From Kalmusia sp. IMI 367209 (Eukaryota > Ascomycota > Dothideomycetes > Pleosporales > Didymosphaeriaceae): 64,000 bases of DNA. Numbering within the stretch: the first letter of the stretch is position 1; every line of letters starts with the position of its first letter. The notes under the pieces are model-generated. The model was not told the origin of the DNA. It worked only from the letters and a program-made list of their open reading frames with translations, and made no database searches. Shown here piece by piece: positions 22,094 through 31,089 of the stretch. The position numbers and the translations under genes were made by a program. The stretch covers positions 186,001 to 250,000 of the forward strand of contig JAPEUQ010000007.1 of assembly GCA_027946365.1 (NCBI GenBank), read 5' to 3'.

Positions 22094-25000
22094 CGTGCCC
22101 CTGTGTGCTGGACACAAGTCACTGTGCAATGTTCACAACGTGAAGGTAAAGGGGAAAGATCAACGAAACGCCTGAAAAATAGCAAGGAGGCATCCAGGAG
22201 CCAAGGGCAACTTGGTATATGTACAAGATGCCGGGTCAGAAGAACCCCAGTGACAGGACGGATGAGCCCACCGAACTTGTGGAAACGCCTTGTATATGCG
22301 CACAGTTCAAGGAACCACTGAAGGCGAGACCGATCTGAGGATGTGGGACTTTCAGGCCAATCAGTTCACTGCGGTCGCGCAAGACGCCCGTGGATTGCTC
22401 TTGGGCTCGTATGAATCCTGAGCGATAATTTCTCCCGCCTGGTGAGGACCCTGTCTTCCCGCGAGCCTTCAAACGGGCCGCGCATTTAGTGAAAGCCTTC
22501 GTGTCGCGGGCTACTCCCGTGAAGAGGTCTAGCTTGTAGAAGCTAAAGACGTTGACGGGAAAGTGAAGGATGATCATGCACACCTTGGGGGTCGATTCCG
22601 ATTGGGACAGAAGCCCGAGCCCTGCGTCCAGGAAAACAGGGCAAAAATAATTATAGGGTGTAACACCAGACTCCTACATACTCATGCACGGAAACAAGTT
22701 CATCACGCTCCTCTATCTTCTCGCAGATAGGGACCGAAACTAGACAGCGGCCAGACCACGTCTATTAGGGCAGCTTCTAATTCAGACTTAAATACTGCAA
22801 TATGGCTCCTAATTGCTTTTCGGGCATAAAAATCACTGGTTTGCTTGGAAACTACGTGTCTATCGCCGATTTACGAATCGTAGTGGAAGACTGTCTTGAC
22901 ATACAATCAAAAAACCGTAATCCATATTATGAGCGGCCTTTCGAAGGCTCCCAGGGAACAAGATCGTCCTGTATCTGTTGGCGGAGAGCATCGCTACCCA
23001 ACATAGACGGTGGAATGTCGGTGATATACAAACAGCAAATCCTGGTGACTTACGCGGGCCTCCATTCATTCTACTCGGCCGGGTTACTAAATCAAGCCAA
23101 AACAACACCAGCGACGGTGTTAATTTTCCGCTCCACATGGCTTCGCGTATGCCGAACGCCACCTAGGTCAATATCGGTACTTCGGGGTATCTAGTGCTAT
23201 CTTAATCAATTTGAGAATAACGTTGACAGCGCTGGCCGTATAGTCAATTCATGTTGAGATGGAAGTTCTACATCGCGCTATGTATTTTTCGAGGAAAAGA
23301 AATCAGACGAATACATGGTAGGGCTTGCGACCGATCGTGGATCCTAGATCTGGCTGTGGTCATCGACCGGCAGCCAAGCTGCTGGGCTTATCGATCAACG
23401 CAAAACTTACCGCTAGTTGGACTCGTCTCGGATTATCACGGACAATCCTGAAAAACACATCCCAGAGAGCCGGTAGCGAAACCCTCCATCGTACATTCGC
23501 GCACTAATCGCAAATCGATGCAAAGATATGCTTTTACATTGTCAAGAGATCACTGCAATACCTGGGAGCACACTTCATAGTATCGCACTCCAACAGCTAA
23601 AGCAAACTTCATGAGTATCGTGCGGACTGATGAGACGCATCACCTTGAAGTACGATCACGCAATAGGCATTCCTGACCGTACTTGTAAGACAAGTCTAGT
23701 TGTTCCTCCATCAAAATACATGGGACATCCCTTCGCAGGCCTCCTACCTGCCAAAGGTGAGCCCGCTTCTTACGCGAAGGATGCGGGGGAAAGCGGTTCT
23801 GCGTCCGTCGTTTCATCCTTTCCTAACCCAGTGAAACTCGCCAGCCTATACTATGTACGGCGTAAGATCAATATCCTTACTTTGAGGATCTTGCTGCGGA
23901 AGGAGGGGCACCTCGTATTTCAAGGAACTTACTGATGCTGGAGGACGGACGGTTCGATTGGCACCTTTGGATCGAACTCTCGTTTGAGCTTGGTGTTCCT
24001 TGGATCTGAGCTAAATCCTCGTTAAGCGAGAGAGCCGCCGGAGCAAATGCCGCGGTAACTTGCCTTGACGACGTGGACGGCTTGTTAACGCTTTGACAAA
24101 TTCTCATTTTGTTCGGCGTTTCTATTCACAAATACTTCATTCACTAACCAGTCGGTCAGCCAATCGTTATTACAGAGCGAACTTTGATAAGCATCGAGTC
24201 CTCCGAAGTGGTTTCTACCAGAACATGTCTTTGACAGATCGTCAACACTCATATGTGTACTAGCCAGCACGCCATATTCACGTCCCAGCATGATGCCGGC
24301 AGCCCAGGAGGCCGGGGTGGAGAAGCTTGATTTGATCTGGTATACAAGCGAGCGAATCTGACAGGTTTGACAGATGTCACTCAATCCGCTGTCGGATCCT
24401 CTTTAAAAACGATATGCATGCCGGAAAATTTCAACCGCGAACGCGGGATCCCGCGCGGCAGTGCATCACAACGTTCGCAATCCCATTATTGCCCCGTCTA
24501 CTATGAGTAATATAAAACGCTGTCTCGCTAAACGGCAAGGTGACGTTGAAGATGATAAACTTGGTCGGAACTTTTGTCAGTCCCGCGCGGAGCGCCTCTG
24601 GTTCGCGCGAGGGACGGGCCTCGCAAAGGGTTCGACTTAGACTACACTACTGGCCCACGCTCCGAAACTAGGCCCCTCGTTCGCCCATCCCTTCTCTAAT
24701 CTCTTGCAAGCTCCCGAGGTTCGGGTTTTTGTACGCATAGCACTTGTCTCTCCATGGCAATGATGAGCACTGCCAGGATGCCCAACATCTCGCCAATCAC
24801 ATAGATCTCTACAATACTCATCTCCGTCCCTCGTCCCCTGATAACGCGAGCCCGCCACCTCTCTCGCTTGGAGAGGACTTTTCTAGTGGGATACCTGACT
24901 CGGTACACGGGTTCGAACCAGCCCGATAACCCAGGCCTGTCATGAATCATCATGCTCTTCGCCGCCGTTGAGATGAGCCTCACCACGGCAATTTGCACCC

Positions 25001-25235
25001 ACGAGTTTGGTCTAGACCACGTGCGGGGACATTTCCCCGACCACTCTACTGGAATCATTTAAGATGCACGTTCCAAGACCTCGTGTTGTCCTTTCCTCTC
25101 CCTTACCCTGCCAATCACTTCTTCAACGAGCGTAACTGCTCGTCGTCGGAAATAGGGACTCTACATTTTTGCGTTTGAGGTCTTTGATCGCGCAATAGCC
25201 ACTCTTTTTGTCTCACATCTCTTTCACTAATAATA
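22094..25235. other. Intergenic, 3.1 kb without a convincing gene
   Basis: Only short frames occur. One minus-strand stretch near 22900-23170 reads as two short protein-like segments (DIPPSMLGSDALRQQIQDD and VRHTRSHVERKINTVAG) in frames that could be joined by splicing. No family was recognised and no start could be placed, so it may be a gene relic. The last 300 bases are the promoter of the GMC gene. Confidence 0.4.
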
Positions 25236-27167
25236 ATGCTTTCGTTGGTCCTTCCCATATTATTCGGCACTGCGGCGTGCGCTCAGGTCAGCCCCGACAC
25301 ATATGATTATGTTATCGTGGGCGGAGGTACTACCGGCCTGGTCGTTGCGAACAGGCTGAGTGAGGATCCAAAGAGTATGTCATCGTCAAGTATAATATGC
25401 TCTAGGATCATCTCAACTAACCCGTGGCCAAAATAGAGACTGTCCTTGTGATCGAGAATGGTATCCTCAACAATGGCACCCAGTCCAGCATCCCAGGTAA
25501 CTCGGGAGGCCTCAATCTCGCCGCCATGTACGACATCTACAGCGCACCGGTTCCAAATCTAGGAAACCAAACTTTCCTTGTTACTGTTGGAAATGTCGTT
25601 GGAGGCGGCTCGTACGTCAATGGCATGCAATTTGACCGTGGTGCCGACGCCGATTACGATGCATGGGAAAGCCTAGGCAACAAAGGCTGGGGCTGGAAAG
25701 GCTTGAAGCCCTACTTCTTCAAGAGCAACTTCTTCGGTGCGCCATCTGAGGCGACGACCAAGGAATTCGGCATCACGTACGATGCGAAGGCGTATGGTAA
25801 TGGCCCGTTGAAGGTTTCCATTCCGGACTGGCAGTTCCCTGACATGAAGAATATCTTTGGTTCGTGGCGCAACGTAGATATTCCGCATCCCAAGGAAGGT
25901 TTTGCAGACCCTGTTGGCGTGTATTGGTCCCCCAACTCCATCAACAAGGACACTGCTACGCGCAGTACATCGCGCTCTGCTTACTATGACCCCATCGTGT
26001 CGCGAAAGAACTTGAAGCTCTTGACGAACAGCCACGTTGATGAGATCATCTTTGAGAAGAATAGGGTCGGCGCTTTGACTGCCACCGGTGTGAAGTACAC
26101 TTCCAAGGACACCAAGGTGCAGAAGCAGGCTCTTGCGGCAAAGGAGGTCATCCTCGCTGCTGGCGGTGTTTTCTCGCCACATTTGCTCATGGTCTCTGGA
26201 ATCGGTCCTAAGGACGTTCTCCAGGCTGCCGGTGTCACAGTGAAGAAGGCAAGTCAAACGTAACCTGTGCTTTGATGCTCTTCTGACCTTACGTGCGTAG
26301 GACCTCCCTGCTGTGGGCTCCAACTTCCAAGATCACATCGCCAACTACATGAACTTCGACCTCCAGGGTCTCGCAACCGACAGCATTATCTCCATCAATA
26401 CCAACGCCACCTACAACCAAACCGTCTACGACCAGTACCTCAAGTACCACACTGGCCCCTACTCCGCCGGCCGCGCTAACGGCCTCGTCTTCATTGCCCT
26501 ACAGCACTTCGAGGCTGGCTATAGAGATATCGTCAAGAAGATCCGCGCCCAAGATGTCTCCAAGCTCCTCCCCGAGCGTTACTCCAAGAACGCGCAGCTC
26601 CTCAGCGGTTACAAGAAGCAACACGACATCCTCGCAAAGCAGTTCGCTGCCGCCAAAGCCGCTGTCGGCGAGATCGTTATCCAGCCCTGGGGCTTCTCCG
26701 GCATCGCAAACAACAAGCCACTCTCGCGCGGTACTATCACCCTCAACAACACGCACCCCGAGGCCTATCCCATCGTGCAGTGGAACACTTTCCAGAACCC
26801 CGTCGATGCCGACATCATGGTCTCGCTGACAAAGTACAACCGCAAGCACTGGGCGCGCGAGGAGCTCGCGCAGTACAAGCCTGTTGAGACGTCGCCCGGC
26901 CCGCAGTACCAGACCGACGAGGAGATTATCCAGGGCGGTATCGAGACTGGCTCGCTTGCGCCGACTTTCGCTCACCCAAGCGGTGGCTGCAGCATGATGC
27001 CCGAGAAATTCGGCGGCTGCGTCAACGAGAAGTTGCAGGTGTATGGCGTCAAGCAGTTGAGTGTGATTGACGCCAGTATCATTCCATTGGTCCCGGCAGC
27101 TCATCTCCAGGCTACAATGTACGCCATTGCTGAGAAGGCTGCCGACATCATCAAGGCGAGGGCGTAG
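25236..27167 (+). CDS. Secreted GMC-family FAD oxidoreductase
   Basis: Three exons, 25236-25374, 25437-26248 and 26301-27167, give 605 residues. A signal peptide (about residues 1-16, ending ACA-Q) precedes the Rossmann motif YDYVIVGGGTTGLVVANRL. The GMC signature GNVVGGGSYVNGMQFDRG is near residue 130, the FAD-binding AAKEVILAAGGVFSPHLLMVSGIGP segment follows, and the C-terminal domain has HPSGGCSMMP and VIDASIIPLVPAAHLQATMY, whose histidine lies at the usual catalytic position. The family oxidises glucose, aryl alcohols or other alcohols with O2 or quinones as acceptor, and the substrate is not predictable. Intron 2 starts with GC rather than GT (see the separate entry). The position next to a pectinesterase-like gene suggests extracellular plant-polymer oxidation, by inference only. 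Confidence 0.9.
26249..26300 (+). other. GC-AG intron in the GMC oxidoreductase gene
   Basis: The 52-nt intron runs from AAG|GCAAGT to CGTAG|GAC. Removal joins VTVKK to DLPAVGSNFQDH, the conserved GMC continuation. The only nearby GT (26260) gives the wrong frame. Confidence 0.85.
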
Positions 27168-27682
27168 AGGGGAGTTCTGTAGCAGGAAAATATATATACC
27201 CAGTCGCTTACCACACATGTATACTTGTCTCCGTATCCTGATTGTGATGTATATATATCGTGTGTTTGTGTGTGGTGCAGACAGCGCGCATGTTGCCGTC
27301 GCTGATAGTCTGTGGCTTGTCCGTTGAAAGTTGCCTCTTGATCCAATGCTAATGTTCTACGTAACCTGCCAATGCTGTTATGCGATCTGCCCTGCTGTGA
27401 ATGAATACTCGTTCTAACGAGTTTACGGGGTGAGGCAAGGGCTCGTAGTTAACAATGTTTGATGATCCGCACGGGATCGGGATCAAGCAGGCGGGCTGCG
27501 GCAGCTCCGAGAGTGGCGAGAAGTGAGGCAACAGCGGCGATCTAGAGTGGGAGGAGAGGCACAACACCGATGCGGTCGGGTGAGCAAGGACGTCAAAAAG
27601 ATGTGCTATAGCTATGTGAGCATTTACCTACGTTGGCGCCGAGGTGGGGGTTGTGGTGAGCCTTTGAGAGAGCAACGCAGCG

Positions 27683-27684
<2 letters not shown>

Positions 27685-27719
<35 letters not shown>
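27685..27719. repeat. (GT)n microsatellite
   Basis: About 17 uninterrupted GT units. Confidence 0.97.
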
Positions 27720-27722
<3 letters not shown>

Positions 27723-27900
27723 AGGCCAGCAGGTCAACGTCTACATCGGTACCTTTACTGAGAGCGATGGACATGCCGGCAACGCCTTCAGATCGTAGAT
27801 GGTGGCTTGAGAGAGCTTCAATTGCCCGCCTGGAAGCCACGGTCTCACTCTACTTCACCATCAACTAGTCAAATTTCTTCCTGTGCTCAGCATCGCCGAA

Positions 27901-27958
27901 GCAGCTCAATGAAAAAGGGAGTCGCGTCGGCGATTGGTAGTGCAAAGAAGGCGACACG
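27901..27958 (-). repeat. Diverged duplicate of the U2 snRNA 3' hairpin and 3' flank
   Basis: The plus-strand 19-mer GCAGCTCAATGAAAAAGGG at 27901-27919 is identical to 28114-28132. Beyond it, TCGCG and TAGTGCA recur at the same spacing (11 bases between them) in both copies. On the minus strand both copies fold into a 6-7 bp stem: CGUGUCG with CGACGCG here, GUGACG with UGUCGC in the U2 gene. One U-A pair here is A-U there. No U2 5' domain lies upstream of this copy, so it is not a full second gene. Confidence 0.7.
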
Positions 27959-28133
27959 TATTTCTGTTAAGACGACAAATACACCACCTCGGAATGACAC
28001 GAACAGTGGGTACCTACACCCGCCACATGCTTACTATATACCACGCTATAACTGATCGGGGTGATAGAAGGCGAAAGGTAGACAATTCTTCCTCGAGTAG
28101 ACAGCAACGCTGTGCAGCTCAATGAAAAAGGGT

Positions 28134-28368
28134 CGCGACAGCATCCGATAGTGCAGATAGAAGCGTCACTGTGGCCTCAACTATGAGCAAGCCCAGTGAG
28201 AGGAGGCCCGGCTTCAAAAATAGGAATAATCTTGAATATCCCCGTAGGGATGTTTCAGAGATTAAACTGAAAAGAACAGATACTACACTTGATCTAAGCC
28301 TGTGTTTCTGTTAGCGATGCATGTGATGGTTGACTGTTAGGGGTACATACCAAAAGGCAAAGAGAGCT
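28134..28368 (-). ncRNA. U2 spliceosomal snRNA, interrupted by an mRNA-type intron
   Basis: U2 snRNA base-pairs with the intron branch site and with U6. On the minus strand the 5' exon (about 28368-28351) reads AGCUCUCUUUGCCUUUUG, the usual fungal U2 5' end. After a 51-nt intron, exon 2 begins at 28299 with GCUUAGAUCAAG and GUGUAGUAUCUGUUC, which contain the U6-pairing segment and the GUAGUA branch-point recognition sequence. Stem-loop IIa follows (UUUCAG/CUGAAA), then IIb (AUCCC-UACG-GGGAU), an Sm site (AUUUUUGA at about 28222-28215), a stem with GGCCUC/GAGGCC and a final hairpin. The 3' end near 28134 is inferred from the last hairpin and gives about 184 nt after splicing. A TATA box sits about 30 bases upstream. 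Short protein frames across this locus are ignored. Confidence 0.93.
28300..28350 (-). other. 51-nt spliceosomal intron inside the U2 snRNA gene
   Basis: On the minus strand the donor is UUUUG|GUAUGU and the acceptor is ACACAG|GCUUAG. Two CUAAC branch-site candidates lie at 28340-28336 and 28314-28310; the second puts the branch A about 11 nt from the acceptor, normal for fungi. Its length matches the 48-62 nt introns of the neighbouring protein genes. Removing it rebuilds the near-invariant fungal U2 sequence without a gap. Confidence 0.92.
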
Positions 28369-28395
28369 GGAGTTCAAGGGAGGTGGTGCAATGGG

Positions 28396-28406
28396 TTTTT
28401 ATAGTC
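28396..28406 (-). promoter_or_regulatory. TATA box of the U2 snRNA gene
   Basis: The minus strand reads ACTATAAAAAC, about 30 bases before the inferred U2 5' end at 28368. Confidence 0.6.
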
Positions 28407-29643
28407 TGTGGTGCCAAGCACGCTAGAGGCGCTAGTAAATCACGTGATGTACAAAATGCGATAAAGGAAGGTGAATGGAGGACTTGGCTTTGCGATAGTA
28501 ACACGTGAAATGCATTTGCCTGTCCTCGCAGGATAGACATATATGTGCCTTGTTTGCATTGTAAACCTAGGGAAACTTACATTAGGCAGCGCAGCGCAAT
28601 CTTCCATTCGTATTTCATTGCTTCGCGGCGCCATTCCTAGAGCCCGTCGTGCTTCTATATGTCCAGCATTTACACGACAAATAAGTCTCTGTATCGTTTG
28701 CGTTGAAGTTGTGTACCAGATGTAACTTACGGTACAATATCACAATATCAAATTGGAGACCATACACACCCTGCCACTAAGTGCCCTCGAGAATTATAAA
28801 GTTTTGGACCACCTTAAGCTGACGATAGAGGTCTCTTCATACTCGCTAACCTCCTAAATTTCATGTCACTACTTAAGTACCGACTACAATCTACAGTGAC
28901 CATAGAAGCTATTTCGATGCCTCTGACATCGCATGAGTGACTATTACAAAATAGCGTCCCGAGAAGCATACGTGCGCATTTGTCATAAGTGCCTACCCAG
29001 TACAGCCTCAGGCCAATATCTCGGAGGTTGTATTGTTTATCATGGGGTAACTTGGTCTTCAATGAGTCTCCGGACTCCATGCGCACTCACCTTACAAGCA
29101 TGAGGAATGACACTCTCAAGGAGCGACTCAAAAAGATGCTGTGCTTGGCCTATTTGTATACTGTTGAACACACTGGCTTGCCTCTACAAGATTCATCCCC
29201 GTATTGTGCAGCTTGCCAGCTTACTAAAACCCAGATCTGGGCTGGTTGTGTACAAAATCGTACTACCGTCGCGGGTTGGTAAGTCTTCCTCGGTTTCTAC
29301 CAAATGATCTCAAATAGCTTTTATATTGCCTTTTGAGTCACGCAGCAGAAGAGGAACTACTACTATTCTATCTTTCACAGTTCCTCTTCGGCTACCTACA
29401 CCTTCTGCTTCAAACATAGTACAATGATAGCTTTTGTATCATAAATGAAACCACCCACAATTCTTCATACTTGCTAAAAGCTATATGGTAACGAGGTCCT
29501 TCCAAGATCTGTGCGTGTGATAGTTATAGGTCGATGTTCAGCAAAAGAAGCAACTTGCACGCTAGGTAGATCACTCTAAACTGCCTAAAATTACTGAATT
29601 TTAGCCTTTGTATGGTAGTGCAACCTAGGAACTGCCATACTCA
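28407..29643. other. Intergenic between U2 and the pectinesterase-like gene
   Basis: No coding family or repeat was recognised. The distal 1.2 kb is AT-rich. The 100 bases upstream of the U2 TATA box include a CACGTG on each side of 28440-28505, but no known snRNA element was identified. Confidence 0.45.
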
Positions 29644-31089
29644 TTACTCTATCACCTGCGGCGTCCACCCCCCAAGCACCCAAGCCGGATCCAAGTACTC
29701 CTCCGGCACACTTTCTAATTGCCTACTCACGCCCAACCTCTTGCTCAAATCCACGCTCCTTCCTTCCAAATCTGTTGTCCCATACTCCCAAAACTTCACA
29801 TTGCTACTGTCAAACGGAGGCCCTTGAACCGGTCCCCACCCCTCATCCGCAATCCCTTCCGTCCTCGTATTTATCAGTATCATTTCCGCATACGGCCAAT
29901 TAGCCAGTACGCCGCCCGTGTTGTCAGGGAGGCGGGCGAAAGTACTGTTGCCTTGACGACTAATAATGGTGCAGTTGAGCAGCACATTACCGTGCGTGTT
30001 CTGCGAGGTGCGCGTCCAGGTCACAGCGCCTGCAGTTGTGATGATAGTCGATTTCTTCCAGAAAACGCTGCCGTAGCCGAGGACGGTGTCCCCGTCGCCG
30101 TATAGCGTTGTATCGGTGATGTACGCTGTACCATAGGTCGTGAGTGCGTCGCCAGATCCGTTTAGATACATGCGATCGAGGACAATACGCATGCCGTCGA
30201 TGAGCAGCGCTTCGGCTTGGCCACGGTAATAGTTCGTGATAGCGAAGTTGGAGAGTTGCAGGTCTGCGATGCCGCGGAAGGAGAAGGCGGGGCGGCGGGA
30301 GGGTCCTTGACGGTTTGGCGGGTTAAAGGCACTGTTATTAGGGTAGCCGAGCGTGGTTTTGTTATGGGATTCGCCGCGGATGATAAGGTTGGTTTTGTAT
30401 TGGAAGAAGACGAGTTCTTCATAGTTCCCATCCTTTATAAAAATGGTGGTAGTCTTGGTAGGGTTCGCGGGTGCCCAGTCTAGGGCGCCTTGAACTGTCG
30501 TGAAGTCTGCTGAGCCGTCTGCGGCGACCGTTACCGACGTGGTACCTGGTGATGGACCAGTGGGTTTGGTAGTGAATGTCCAAGATGAATTTGATGAGAA
30601 ACCATTGAATGTCGCGTTGCCATAGCCATTGTCTCTGAGTGTAAGAACCCCAGGGTCGATGTTAATGTTGTATGTTTTGTTGTACTCGAGGCGGTTATTG
30701 TGTAGGTAAATAGTCGCGACGTTGTCTCGCACAATGATGGGGAAGAAGTAGAAGTCCATGCCACCGATGATATTGGTTTGGTATGTCGTCTTATCTGTAT
30801 AGTTCGCTTTCGTTGAGCCATTTCCGTATGGACTCGGTGAGATTGGGATAGACAGGTTCAGTGAGTCGACAAGGCGGTTGTCTGCGACATCATAGATTCG
30901 TACCACGCCGGACTCGCCAATTGTTGGTTGTGAAGAAAATTTCAGACGTATTTGGGTATCTGGGTTGACGTTTTTCTGACCATTTCGTGGGAATAGCTGG
31001 ACATTAGATTCGCGGGTGTCAAAGGTCAGACCTTGCACTACCGTGAAGGCACAGAGCAGAGAGAAAACAAACAACATTATGACCCTCAT
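29644..31089 (-). CDS. Secreted pectinesterase-like (CE8) protein with N-terminal Ig-like domain
   Basis: Intronless, 481 residues. A signal peptide (about 1-20) is followed by an about 130-residue beta-rich module (NVQLFPRNGQKNVNPDTQI onward) of the SbsA/Ig-like kind found on bacterial surface proteins. From about residue 185 comes a pectinesterase beta-helix (ADGSADFTTVQGALDWAP, then strands through residue 480). Two aspartates sit where the PME catalytic pair is expected: D314 in GSGDALTT and D334 in GDGDTVLG, 20 apart, close to the 21 of plant and Erwinia PME. The usual catalytic-arginine motif LGRPW is not obvious. The family demethylates pectin, but changes at the signatures make substrate and activity uncertain. 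Many N-glycosylation sequons fit secretion. Confidence 0.85.
   Translation of the reverse strand: MRVIMLFVFSLLCAFTVVQGLTFDTRESNVQLFPRNGQKNVNPDTQIRLKFSSQPTIGESGVVRIYDVADNRLVDSLNLSIPISPSPYGNGSTKANYTDKTTYQTNIIGGMDFYFFPIIVRDNVATIYLHNNRLEYNKTYNINIDPGVLTLRDNGYGNATFNGFSSNSSWTFTTKPTGPSPGTTSVTVAADGSADFTTVQGALDWAPANPTKTTTIFIKDGNYEELVFFQYKTNLIIRGESHNKTTLGYPNNSAFNPPNRQGPSRRPAFSFRGIADLQLSNFAITNYYRGQAEALLIDGMRIVLDRMYLNGSGDALTTYGTAYITDTTLYGDGDTVLGYGSVFWKKSTIITTAGAVTWTRTSQNTHGNVLLNCTIISRQGNSTFARLPDNTGGVLANWPYAEMILINTRTEGIADEGWGPVQGPPFDSSNVKFWEYGTTDLEGRSVDLSKRLGVSRQLESVPEEYLDPAWVLGGWTPQVIE

Larger units (their letters stand above)
27168..28133. other. Intergenic between GMC gene and U2 snRNA
   Basis: The region holds a long GT microsatellite at 27685-27719 and the diverged copy of the U2 3' hairpin at 27901-27958. 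No protein gene was recognised. Confidence 0.55.

Noticed and set aside
24900..24930. GGGTTCGAACC, resembling a tRNA T-loop
   Set aside because: Neither strand shows a matching acceptor stem, D-arm or anticodon arm at tRNA spacing.
28337..28540. 67-codon minus-strand frame over the U2 5' region
   Set aside because: It overlaps the U2 promoter and 5' exon and has no protein features; the RNA gene explains the sequence.
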